Assembly (NCBI GenBank): GCA_016302985.1 | Contig: JAEDMN010000074.1 | Coordinates: forward strand, 1 to 13,379 | Length of the DNA: 13,379 bases | Reading direction: 5' to 3' | Source: Kiritimatiellia bacterium | GTDB taxonomy: Bacteria; Verrucomicrobiota; Kiritimatiellia; RFP12; UBA1067 | In this document: positions 1-6,361 of the stretch, piece by piece | Layout of the letters: every line of letters begins with the position of its first letter | Position numbering within the stretch: position 1 is the first letter of the stretch | Translations under genes and position numbers: made by a program | The notes under the pieces: generated by a model | Databases searched by the model: none | What the model was told of the DNA's origin: nothing | What the model saw: only the letters and a program-made list of their open reading frames with translations

Positions 1-1
1 C

Positions 2-607
2 ATGCACATGAATCGGAAGGAATTCGCGCTTGGGCTCGCGTCGCTGGCGACGCTGGGCTGCTCGGCGGAGGAAAAGCGGAAAGCGGAGGTCAAGATGCCG
101 GTCAAGGTTAAGAAGGACAGGATTCTCTTCGTGTATTTCTCGCGCAGCGGCAACACGCGGCATGCGACGGAGACCTTCGCGCAGGCGTGCGGCGGCGCGA
201 AGGTCGTCGAGGTCAGGGCCGAGAAGCCGTACGCGGCCGAGTACAACGCCTGCTGCGAGGAGGCGCGTCCCGAGTGCCGCGCGAAGACGCTGCGTCCGAT
301 CCGGAAGATCGAGGGGCTCGACCTCGCCGCGTACGACGTTGTCTTCTTCGGCACGCCGGACTGGTGGGGCACGATGTGTCCGCCGATCCGCACCTTCATC
401 ACGCAGAACCTCGCGGTCCTGAAGACGAAGACGCTCTGCATCTACCAGACGCACGGCGGCGGGGGCATGGAACGCGTCGGGAGCGATTTCGCCGAACTCG
501 TCGCCGGCGCGACCGTCCTGCCCCCGAAGGCCTTCTACGGCGGCACGATCAAGATGGGGTTCGGGCTCAAGGCCTTTATCTCCGACCGTCTCGCCGTCGA
601 AGCCTGA
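2..607 (+). CDS. Exported flavodoxin-family protein (Flavodoxin_4-like)
   Basis: About 200 residues, the size of a single flavodoxin domain plus an export signal. The mature part opens with a beta strand and FMN phosphate-binding loop, ILFVYFSRSGNTRHATE, matching the flavodoxin pattern (S/T-x-S/T-G-N-T). Later come a DVVFFGTPDWWGTMCPP segment and a YQTHGGGGM segment, as in Flavodoxin_4-type proteins. The N-terminus MNRKEFALGLASLATLGC has an RK-x-F motif, a short hydrophobic stretch and a cysteine. This resembles a Tat-type signal (fitting export of a folded, cofactor-loaded protein) and possibly a lipoprotein, although the lipobox is poor. Start is ATG at 2 or ATG at 8; only one base precedes it, so a start upstream of the window cannot be excluded, but the signal motif sits best after 8. 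Likely role is FMN-dependent electron transfer or quinone/flavin reduction outside the cytoplasm. The partner is unknown. A strong hairpin follows the stop. Confidence 0.8.
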   Translation: MHMNRKEFALGLASLATLGCSAEEKRKAEVKMPVKVKKDRILFVYFSRSGNTRHATETFAQACGGAKVVEVRAEKPYAAEYNACCEEARPECRAKTLRPIRKIEGLDLAAYDVVFFGTPDWWGTMCPPIRTFITQNLAVLKTKTLCIYQTHGGGGMERVGSDFAELVAGATVLPPKAFYGGTIKMGFGLKAFISDRLAVEA

Positions 608-634
608 CCGCCGCATGCGGAGATCCCGCTGCCG

Positions 635-664
635 GATGCCGCGAGGCGGGATGCCTCGGGCATC
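635..664 (+). terminator. Hairpin after flavodoxin gene, probable terminator
   Basis: Arms GATGCC-g-CGAGGC (635-647) and GCCTCGGGCATC (653-664) pair over 12 bp with one bulged G and a five-base loop. TTCT follows, so the U tract is weak. It lies 28 bases after the stop of the flavodoxin gene and ends 15 bases before the -35 of the next promoter, which fits transcript termination between two separate units. A perfect 10-bp palindrome CCGCATGCGG (611-620) lies just upstream. Confidence 0.6.
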
Positions 665-679
665 TTCTGAGACATCCGG

Positions 680-708
680 TTGCGCGTCCGCGACGCGGGT
701 GCTAGAAT
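680..708 (+). promoter_or_regulatory. Sigma70-type promoter of SGNH hydrolase gene
   Basis: A -35 TTGCGC (680-685), a 17-base spacer and a -10 TAGAAT (703-708) preceded by TGC, giving an extended -10. Predicted transcription start is near 715, leaving a leader of about 45 bases before the ATG at 760. Confidence 0.7.
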
Positions 709-759
709 ACGCATGTCCGCCGTTCCGCGGTGCGGAGCGCAAGAGAAAGGTTGTCCAGG

Positions 760-1902
760 ATGAAGAAGTTCATGACGTTCGGCCTGCTCGCCCTGGTGGC
801 GGGCGCGTTCGCCCAGCAGTCCGAAATCGCGAAGTGGGACCCGGCGATGGCCGTGAAGACGGCCGTCGTCACCAACGGCGTCAAGTGGATCGACGGGAAG
901 TACCTGCCGATCGAGGGGCGCGCGTTCAACGACGTGGAGCACTACTACGACCGCCTGCCGGCGGGCGTCACCACGAACGTCAACGGCGGCGTGCGCAGCA
1001 TGAAGCACCACACCTCGGGCATGCTCTTCCGCTTCGTCACGGATTCGAGGAGCCTGCACATCAAGTGGACGCCCTATTCCGGCGGGCTTTCCATGGACCA
1101 TATGCCGTCCACCGGCGTGTCGGGCATCGACGTCTACCGTTGGGACACGGCGCGCGGCCGCTGGTGCTACGTGAAGACGGGCCGCATCACGAACCCCGCC
1201 GGCGCGACGTGCGAGCTGGGCTGGACGCCCGGCACCCCGTGCATCATCAACCTGCCGCTCTACAACGGCATCCGCTCCTTCTCCCTCGGCATCGACCCCG
1301 GGGCGAAGATCGAGCCGTACGCGCACCGCAGCGGCGTCGAGAAGCCGGTCGTCTTCTACGGCACGTCGATCACGCACGGCGGCTGCTGCTCGCGTCCCGG
1401 CCTCGGCTTCGTCAACATCGTCGGCCGCGACCTGGATGTGCCCGTCGTCGGCCTCGGCTTCTCCGGCTCCGGCGTGATGGAGTTCGAGATGAGCGAGCAC
1501 CTCGCGCGCATCGACGCGAGCTGCTACGTGCTCGACTGCCTGTGGAACATGGGCATGAAGAGCTGGTCGAACGGCGCGGGTTGCCCCGGCCGCAACGTGG
1601 ATGAGAACTACGAGCCGTTCATCCGCAACCTGCGCGCGAAGCGCCCGGACGTGCCGATCGTGATGGCGGAGCGCTGCGACGTGTGGTGCAAGGGGCCGAA
1701 CGACCAGGACGTCTACATCCGCAAGCTCTACGAGAAGCTGGTCGCCGAGGGGTGGAAGAACCTCGTCTACCTGCCGAAGGACAAGATGTTCACGGGCGAC
1801 TTCGACGGCACGGTCGACGGCTGCCATCCGAACGACCTCGGGATGCGTTCGATGGCGGACGCCTTCGCGCCCGCGGTGAAGGCGGCCCTCAAGCTGAAGT
1901 GA
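760..1902 (+). CDS. Secreted SGNH/GDSL hydrolase with N-terminal GxDLY domain
   Basis: A 380-residue protein with signal peptide MKKFMTFGLLALVAGAFAQ. An N-terminal jelly-roll domain carries GIDVYRWD (around residue 124), the motif that names the GxDLY family. The C-terminal part is an SGNH/GDSL hydrolase of the Lipase_GDSL_3 type: nucleophile Ser203 in GTSITHGG, the glycine block GLGFSGSG, Asn263 in the third block (DCLWNMG), and the Asp353-x-x-His356 dyad in DGCHPNDLG. All catalytic blocks are present, so it should be active. Members of this architecture are esterases or acylhydrolases; deacetylation of a glycan is a reasonable guess, but the substrate is not shown. The ATG at 760 was chosen over an in-frame GTG at 730 because the signal peptide starts there and GAGAAAGG lies nine bases upstream. 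It has its own promoter and is probably monocistronic. Confidence 0.9.
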   Translation: MKKFMTFGLLALVAGAFAQQSEIAKWDPAMAVKTAVVTNGVKWIDGKYLPIEGRAFNDVEHYYDRLPAGVTTNVNGGVRSMKHHTSGMLFRFVTDSRSLHIKWTPYSGGLSMDHMPSTGVSGIDVYRWDTARGRWCYVKTGRITNPAGATCELGWTPGTPCIINLPLYNGIRSFSLGIDPGAKIEPYAHRSGVEKPVVFYGTSITHGGCCSRPGLGFVNIVGRDLDVPVVGLGFSGSGVMEFEMSEHLARIDASCYVLDCLWNMGMKSWSNGAGCPGRNVDENYEPFIRNLRAKRPDVPIVMAERCDVWCKGPNDQDVYIRKLYEKLVAEGWKNLVYLPKDKMFTGDFDGTVDGCHPNDLGMRSMADAFAPAVKAALKLK

Positions 1903-1953
1903 CCGCGGCATCCCGCGCCTGGGACCGCCCCGCGTGGAGCGTCTGCACGTTCC

Positions 1954-1982
1954 TTGAACGGGGGCGCTTCTTTTGATAGAAT
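1954..1982 (+). promoter_or_regulatory. Sigma70-type promoter of AGCS symporter
   Basis: The best promoter in the window: TTGAAC (1954-1959), exactly 17 bases, then TAGAAT (1977-1982), with TGA directly before the -10. Predicted start of transcription is near 1989, giving a leader of about 32 bases that contains the GAAGGA ribosome-binding site. Confidence 0.8.
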
Positions 1983-2020
1983 TGCAGAATCCTGTGTCCT
2001 CCAAACGAAGGAAAATCGCA

Positions 2021-3652
2021 ATGAAGAAGATGTTCGCCGCGGCGAGTGCCGCGCTGATGGGTGGCCTCGCCGCGCTGGGCCAGACGGCCACGAACGTGGC
2101 GGCAACCGCGCTGAAGACCGTCGAGACCTCGCCCGAGGCGGCGCAGACCGGCGCCGTGGCGAAGACCGTCGAGACCTCGAGCGACTGGCTGACCAGCCTC
2201 ACGAACTTCGTGGACATGGTCGACGGCTGGGTCTGGGGCGTGCCGCTCATCGCGTCCATCCTCGTGACGGGCCTCATCCTCACGGCGATCCTGCGCTTCA
2301 CCCACCTCTTCAACCTCAAGCGCGCCTTCCTCTACATGTTCCACCAGGAGGGCGAGGCGGGCGACAAGGTCCACGGCGAGGTCAGTCAGTTCGGCGCGCT
2401 CTGCACGGCCCTCTCCGCCACGATCGGCACGGGCAACATCGTCGGCGTCGCGACGGCCATCGGCACGGGCGGCCCGGGCGCGCTCTTCTGGATGGAGGTC
2501 GCGGCCTTCTTCGGGATGGCGACGAAGTACGCCGAGGGCCTGCTCGCGGTCAAGTACCGCGAGGTCACGCCCGAGGGCAAGGTGCTCGGCGGCCCGTTCT
2601 ACTACATCGAGAAGGGGCTTGGAAAGAAGTGGAAGCCGCTCGCCGTCGCGTTCGCCGTGTTCGGCACGCTCGCGGGCATCATGGGGATCGGCACGATCAC
2701 CCAGATCCACGGCATCACGTCCGCCGTGCAGCGCTTCTTCGACCCGCACTTCAATCCGGCGGACATGGCCACGGGCCTTCAGATGTTCGGCACGACCTAT
2801 TCCGTCCCCGTCGTCATCGCGGGCCTGATCGTCACGGTCTGCGTCGGACTCGTCGTCATCGGCGGCCTGCAGCGCATCGCGAAGGTGTCGACGGTCGTCG
2901 TGCCGTTCATGGCGCTCTTCTACCTCGTGATCGTCGTCCTCCTGCTGCTCGGCAACCTCTCCAAGGTGACGGCGGCGCTCGAGCTCATCGTCCGTGCGGC
3001 GTTCAATCCGAGCGCGTTCACGGGCGGCGTCGTGGGCACGATCTTCATCGCAATGCAGAAGGGCATCGCCCGCGGCATCTTCTCGAACGAGGCCGGCCTC
3101 GGGTCCGCGCCGATCGCCGCCGCCGCGGCGAAGACGAACGAGCCGACCCGTCAGGGCCTCGTCTGCATGACCGGCACGTTCATCGACACGATCGTCATCT
3201 GCACGATGACGGGCCTCGCGATCGTCGTGACGGGCGCCTGGGAACCGTCGCTCGGCCTCAAGGGCGTCGACATCACGATCGAGGCGTTCTCGCGCGGCCT
3301 CTCCTTCCTCGGACCGCAGTCCGGCTTCATCGCGAGCTTCTTCCTGATGACGGCGCTGACGTTCTTCGCGTTCACGACGATCCTCGGCTGGGACTACTAC
3401 TCCGAGAAGTGCCTCGAGTACCTCGTGGGGCCGAAGCGCCAGGGCCTCGTGAAGATCTACCGCCTGCTCTACGTGCTCGTCGTCTTCATCGGGCCCTACC
3501 TCACGGTCTCCGTCGTGTGGGGCATCGCGGACACGTTCAACGGCCTGATGGCGTTCCCGAACCTCGTCGCGCTCGTCCTCCTCTCGCCGGTCGTCGCCCG
3601 CACGACCCGCGACTACTTCAAGCGCCTCAAGACCGGCGAGATCAAGGACTGA
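2021..3652 (+). CDS. Sodium:alanine/glycine symporter (AGCS family)
   Basis: A 543-residue inner-membrane protein with about ten hydrophobic segments. It imports alanine, glycine or a similar small amino acid together with Na+ (family knowledge). Family hallmarks are clear: TALSATIGTGNIVGVATAI followed by GGPGALFWMEVAAFFGMATKYAEG (about residues 125-175), GGPFYYIEKG, and FSNEAGLGSAPIAAAAAKT (about 353-373). The ATG at 2021 was chosen because AAGGA lies eight bases upstream and a signal-like MKKMFAAASAALMGG begins there; the in-frame ATG at 1973 lies inside the promoter. Oddly, the family core is preceded by about 65 extra residues: a signal-peptide-like segment, then an Ala/Thr-rich stretch with a duplicated KTVETS. 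No terminator is evident after the stop; the next 75 bases are a gene remnant. Confidence 0.95.
   Translation: MKKMFAAASAALMGGLAALGQTATNVAATALKTVETSPEAAQTGAVAKTVETSSDWLTSLTNFVDMVDGWVWGVPLIASILVTGLILTAILRFTHLFNLKRAFLYMFHQEGEAGDKVHGEVSQFGALCTALSATIGTGNIVGVATAIGTGGPGALFWMEVAAFFGMATKYAEGLLAVKYREVTPEGKVLGGPFYYIEKGLGKKWKPLAVAFAVFGTLAGIMGIGTITQIHGITSAVQRFFDPHFNPADMATGLQMFGTTYSVPVVIAGLIVTVCVGLVVIGGLQRIAKVSTVVVPFMALFYLVIVVLLLLGNLSKVTAALELIVRAAFNPSAFTGGVVGTIFIAMQKGIARGIFSNEAGLGSAPIAAAAAKTNEPTRQGLVCMTGTFIDTIVICTMTGLAIVVTGAWEPSLGLKGVDITIEAFSRGLSFLGPQSGFIASFFLMTALTFFAFTTILGWDYYSEKCLEYLVGPKRQGLVKIYRLLYVLVVFIGPYLTVSVVWGIADTFNGLMAFPNLVALVLLSPVVARTTRDYFKRLKTGEIKD
2113..2179 (+). repeat. 19-bp direct repeat in symporter N-terminus
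   Basis: GAAGACCGTCGAGACCTCG occurs exactly at 2113-2131 and again at 2161-2179. The 48-base offset is a whole number of codons, so the encoded KTVETS is duplicated in frame 16 residues apart. This suggests a recent in-frame duplication in the nonconserved extension. Confidence 0.85.
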
Positions 3653-3654
3653 GG

Positions 3655-3729
3655 TGTCTGATTCTCTGCCTGGCCCTGGTCGCGGCGTCTGGCGCCGAGG
3701 CGAAGGCGCTGAAGGTGCTGATGATCGGC
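3655..3729 (+). pseudogene. Remnant of a secreted protein gene (DUF4886-like N-terminus)
   Basis: The frame starting TGT at 3655 reads as a hydrophobic signal-peptide segment (LILCLALVAASGAEA) followed by KALKVLMIG. That is how secreted DUF4886-type SGNH-like proteins of this bacterial group commonly begin, normally continuing into a NSFS-type motif (from memory, not searched). Here there is no start codon in place, and after MIG the sequence turns into unrelated PRHREVA and then the promoter of the next gene. The fragment is fused downstream of the symporter stop at 3652. It is best read as the scar of a deleted or rearranged gene rather than a working short ORF. The match is short, so the family assignment is tentative. 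Confidence 0.5.
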
Positions 3730-3765
3730 CCGCGACACCGCGAAGTAGCGGCCCCGTTCCGTTTG

Positions 3766-3774
3766 TGATAGAAT
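3766..3774 (+). promoter_or_regulatory. Extended -10 promoter, leaderless configuration
   Basis: TGA-TAGAAT: extended -10 TGN at 3766-3768 and -10 at 3769-3774. No good -35 is visible at 16-18 bases. Only six bases separate the -10 from the ATG at 3781, so transcription should begin at or within a base or two of the start codon. Confidence 0.65.
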
Positions 3775-3780
3775 GACATC

Positions 3781-6336
3781 ATGAAGATGATGCTGTGGAC
3801 CGCCGCCGCGCTTTTCAGCGCGGCGGTCTTCGCCGAGGTCGGGCCGGGCGAGAACATTCTCCTCAACGGGCGCCTCGAGACGGACCAGACGGACCTGCCG
3901 CTCTACTGGAGCGTGGGCGGGCCGAAGGGCACCGCGATCTGGGAGCCGTCGGGCGGCCCGGGCGGCATCCCCTGCATGACCTTCCGCAATCCCGGGGGGA
4001 AGAAGGGCGAGTTCACGCTGCGCCAGTACGGCATCCGGCTCGCGACGAACGGCACCTACCGCATCTCGGCGATGCTCCGCACGAAGGGCTTCCGCAGCCG
4101 CAACTGCGGCGCGGTCGTGGTGAACCAGGGCTGGAACCACGCGCACGGCCCCAAGGGCTTCGCGTCCGACCTGCCCTGGACGCGCTTCGAAAAGACCTTC
4201 AAGCCCGTGAAGTCGTCCGACGGACGCTACTCGGCCGTCGTCTTCGCGGTCGATCCCGTGGGCGAACTGAGCGTCGCCGACTTCCGCATGGAGGCGCTCG
4301 ACGCCGTCGCGCAGGCGGAGACGCAGCCCTCCTCCGCCGCGAAGGCCAGCCGGACGCCGCGCCTTCTGACCTGGGGCACGGACCTCCTCTACATCCCCCG
4401 CGCGAAGCCCGAGATCGCCTTTCGCGCCTTCGGCAACCTGCCGCCGGCCTGCGACCTCGTGGTCGGTCCTGCCGATTCTTCCTGCGCACCGGAGGCCGGC
4501 GCGCCCCCTGATCGCGACCCGGGGGCGCACCGGCCCCCGGTGCGCGTGCCGCTCCTCCCGAAGCTGACGACGGTCGCGCTCCCCGCGGACCAGACTGGGG
4601 GCACGCTCACGGCCCGCGTCGTGGACCGCGCCGGCGGCACGAACGTCTGCTCGTCGACCTTTGCCTATCGCGTGGTCGATCCCGTCGACACGACGGGCCA
4701 TCGCCGGCTCAACAACCTCGTCCGTGAAGTGCTGACGGCGAAAGCCGGCAGCGCCCCGCTGCACTTCACGACGACGCGCGACGGCTGGGTGTTCGTTTCC
4801 GTGAAGCCGCAGGGGACGGCCCCCGCCGCCTTCGCGGTGGCGCTCGACGGACGCAAGGTGATGGATGCGTCCACACCGCGGCTCGAGACCTTCCGCCAGA
4901 TTCCGTACGGCCGCCACCTGCTCGCGGTGACGGGCGCCGACGGCGCGCACGTCGTCGTCCGCCAGATTGCCGAAGTGTTCAACTACTGCCCGGGCGCGAA
5001 CTCGCTGGTGAAGGAAAATCCTCCTTATGACTGGGCGTTCCAGCGGAAATACGGACATCCCGCCGTCACGACGCAGAACGGCGGCAGCATTCCGAAGGAG
5101 CACCGCGACTGGTTCCGCGGCCAGGGCTACCTCTGGCTCGCCAATCTCGGAACCACGAAGCTGAAGGATGCCGCGGACATGCTCGCGCGCCTGCAGAAGG
5201 CGGCCGGGCTGAACGAGCCCTGCTACGACGGCGTGACGTGCGACGAGCAGTTCTTCGGCCAGCCGGACGTGCTCTCGTCCTACATGGAGGGCCTGCGCGC
5301 CTATCCGAATCCGAAGGACAGGCTGATCTACACGTGGATCGTCGGCAAGCCCGGGACGCCCGGCGTGGACCACGACTTCCTGCGCGCGAGCGCGGACGCA
5401 AGCCGCGGCCGCGGACGTGTCATGTTCGAGGCCTACTGCCGCACGCGCGCCACGGAGGAGCAGGCGCGCGCGTACATGGACGACTACGTGACGGACACGC
5501 TCCGCCGCTACGACGCCTGGTGCCCGGGCATTGCGCCCTCCGTCGGCATCGCCTTCGGCGACTTCAACCAGGTGCCCATCCTCTCGCTCGCCCACCATCC
5601 CGAGGTCGACTACAAGTACTATCTCGACATGCAGCTCAACCTCGTCGCGACCAGCCCCGAGTTCGAGGGGCTCGGCTGCACGGGCTACTGGGGCAGCTAC
5701 TACGCGGACCACGAGTTGCACCGCTGGGCGATGCGCCTGCTGCGCCACTACTGCGTCGAGGGCCGCACCGACATGCTGTCCGCGCAGTATGGCTACCGCT
5801 ACCTGCCCGGCACCGTGGCGAACGGCGACTTCCGCGGCACGCTGGACGGCTGGACGGCGACGGGCGACGTGAAGACGGATTCGCACAAGGGCTTCGGCTC
5901 CCGCGCCCAGAACCGCTGGGGCGGCAACGGCGGCCTCGGTGACACCTTCGCCGTCTTCGCGCGCACGGCCGGTGCGACGAACGCGCTGACGCAGACGGTG
6001 AGGGGGCTCGTGCCGGGGCGGAAGTACTGCCTGCAGTTCGCGGCGTTCGATGCGGACGACGCGAAGGCGGACCGCATCGCGCCGCGGCGGTTCGGCGTCC
6101 GCGCGACGCTCGGAGACGGCGCGGAGGTCGTGCCGGAGCTGAGCTGGCTGCACGTCGACAAACGCGTCAAGGGCCGCTACGCGCACAACAACGGCGTCGC
6201 GCGCATCAACCTGCGCCACGTCGTCTTCACGGCGCGTGCTCCGGAAGTCGTGCTGACCCTTGACGACGCGGACGCGAAGCCCGGCGAACACCTCGCCGTC
6301 AACTACGTCTCCGTCAACCCGTTCTTCGAAGATTAA
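3781..6336 (+). CDS. Large secreted multidomain protein, jelly-roll and probable TIM-barrel
   Basis: 851 residues with signal peptide MKMMLWTAAALFSAAVFA. Probable layout: a carbohydrate-binding-like jelly roll (about 24-178, beginning NILLNGRLE and ending in a beta-rich segment); a Ser/Ala linker; Ig- or beta-sandwich-like domains (about 195-400); a central alpha/beta region resembling a glycosidase-type barrel (about 400-675) with the acidic motif YDGVTCDEQFFG (Asp488, Glu489) and SPEFEGLGCTGYWGSYYAD (about 625-642); and a second jelly roll (about 680-851, beginning NGDFRGTLDGW). I do not recognise a named glycoside hydrolase family; enzymatic activity is inference from fold and context. Residues about 235-256 (CAPEAGAPP... 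HRPPV) are encoded by a 62-nt palindrome and look like an inserted segment. There is no ribosome-binding site: the ATG lies six bases after the -10, so translation is probably leaderless. The propeller/FG-GAP gene follows after only 25 bases. Confidence 0.8.
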   Translation: MKMMLWTAAALFSAAVFAEVGPGENILLNGRLETDQTDLPLYWSVGGPKGTAIWEPSGGPGGIPCMTFRNPGGKKGEFTLRQYGIRLATNGTYRISAMLRTKGFRSRNCGAVVVNQGWNHAHGPKGFASDLPWTRFEKTFKPVKSSDGRYSAVVFAVDPVGELSVADFRMEALDAVAQAETQPSSAAKASRTPRLLTWGTDLLYIPRAKPEIAFRAFGNLPPACDLVVGPADSSCAPEAGAPPDRDPGAHRPPVRVPLLPKLTTVALPADQTGGTLTARVVDRAGGTNVCSSTFAYRVVDPVDTTGHRRLNNLVREVLTAKAGSAPLHFTTTRDGWVFVSVKPQGTAPAAFAVALDGRKVMDASTPRLETFRQIPYGRHLLAVTGADGAHVVVRQIAEVFNYCPGANSLVKENPPYDWAFQRKYGHPAVTTQNGGSIPKEHRDWFRGQGYLWLANLGTTKLKDAADMLARLQKAAGLNEPCYDGVTCDEQFFGQPDVLSSYMEGLRAYPNPKDRLIYTWIVGKPGTPGVDHDFLRASADASRGRGRVMFEAYCRTRATEEQARAYMDDYVTDTLRRYDAWCPGIAPSVGIAFGDFNQVPILSLAHHPEVDYKYYLDMQLNLVATSPEFEGLGCTGYWGSYYADHELHRWAMRLLRHYCVEGRTDMLSAQYGYRYLPGTVANGDFRGTLDGWTATGDVKTDSHKGFGSRAQNRWGGNGGLGDTFAVFARTAGATNALTQTVRGLVPGRKYCLQFAAFDADDAKADRIAPRRFGVRATLGDGAEVVPELSWLHVDKRVKGRYAHNNGVARINLRHVVFTARAPEVVLTLDDADAKPGEHLAVNYVSVNPFFED
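4484..4545 (+). repeat. 62-nt near-perfect palindrome inside coding sequence
   Basis: Left arm 4484-4508 (GCGCACCGGAGGCCGG, then C, then GCGCCCCC) pairs with right arm 4521-4545 (GGGGGCGC, then A, then CCGGCCCCCGGTGCGC). The arms are 25 bases with 23 Watson-Crick pairs and two A/C mismatches, around a 12-base loop (TGATCGCGACCC). A second, local hairpin is possible: GCGCACCGG (4525-4533) against CCGGTGCGC (4537-4545). The reading frame stays open, adding Pro/Ala/Arg-rich residues between two beta-rich segments. It resembles a small palindromic mobile element (REP- or RPE-like) inserted in a gene. No transposase or clear target duplication is visible. Confidence 0.8.
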
Positions 6337-6361
6337 CCCTTGTAGTCTAGGGCTCCTTGAT

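Noticed and set aside
1904..1917. CGCGG-CATC-CCGCG hairpin after the SGNH gene as a terminator
   Set aside because: Only five base pairs and no T-rich tail; common by chance at this GC content.
535..2319. Long minus-strand open frame (594 codons)
   Set aside because: Arg/Ala/His/Val-rich composition without domains, running antisense to the clear SGNH and symporter genes; produced by high GC at third positions.
1954..3768. 604-codon plus-strand frame over the symporter
   Set aside because: Out of frame with the AGCS motifs. Only its tail (3655-3729) carries real-looking protein, which is reported as a gene remnant.
4470..4559. TGCCGATTCTTCC / TGCCGCTCCTCCC as a target-site duplication around the palindrome
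   Set aside because: Only about 10 of 13 bases match, and the 77-base offset is not a multiple of three, so a simple duplication would have broken the frame.
6341..6348. TAGTCT as a promoter -10 for the propeller gene
   Set aside because: The TG is directly adjacent rather than one base away, and there is no -35; co-transcription with the gene 25 bases upstream is simpler.
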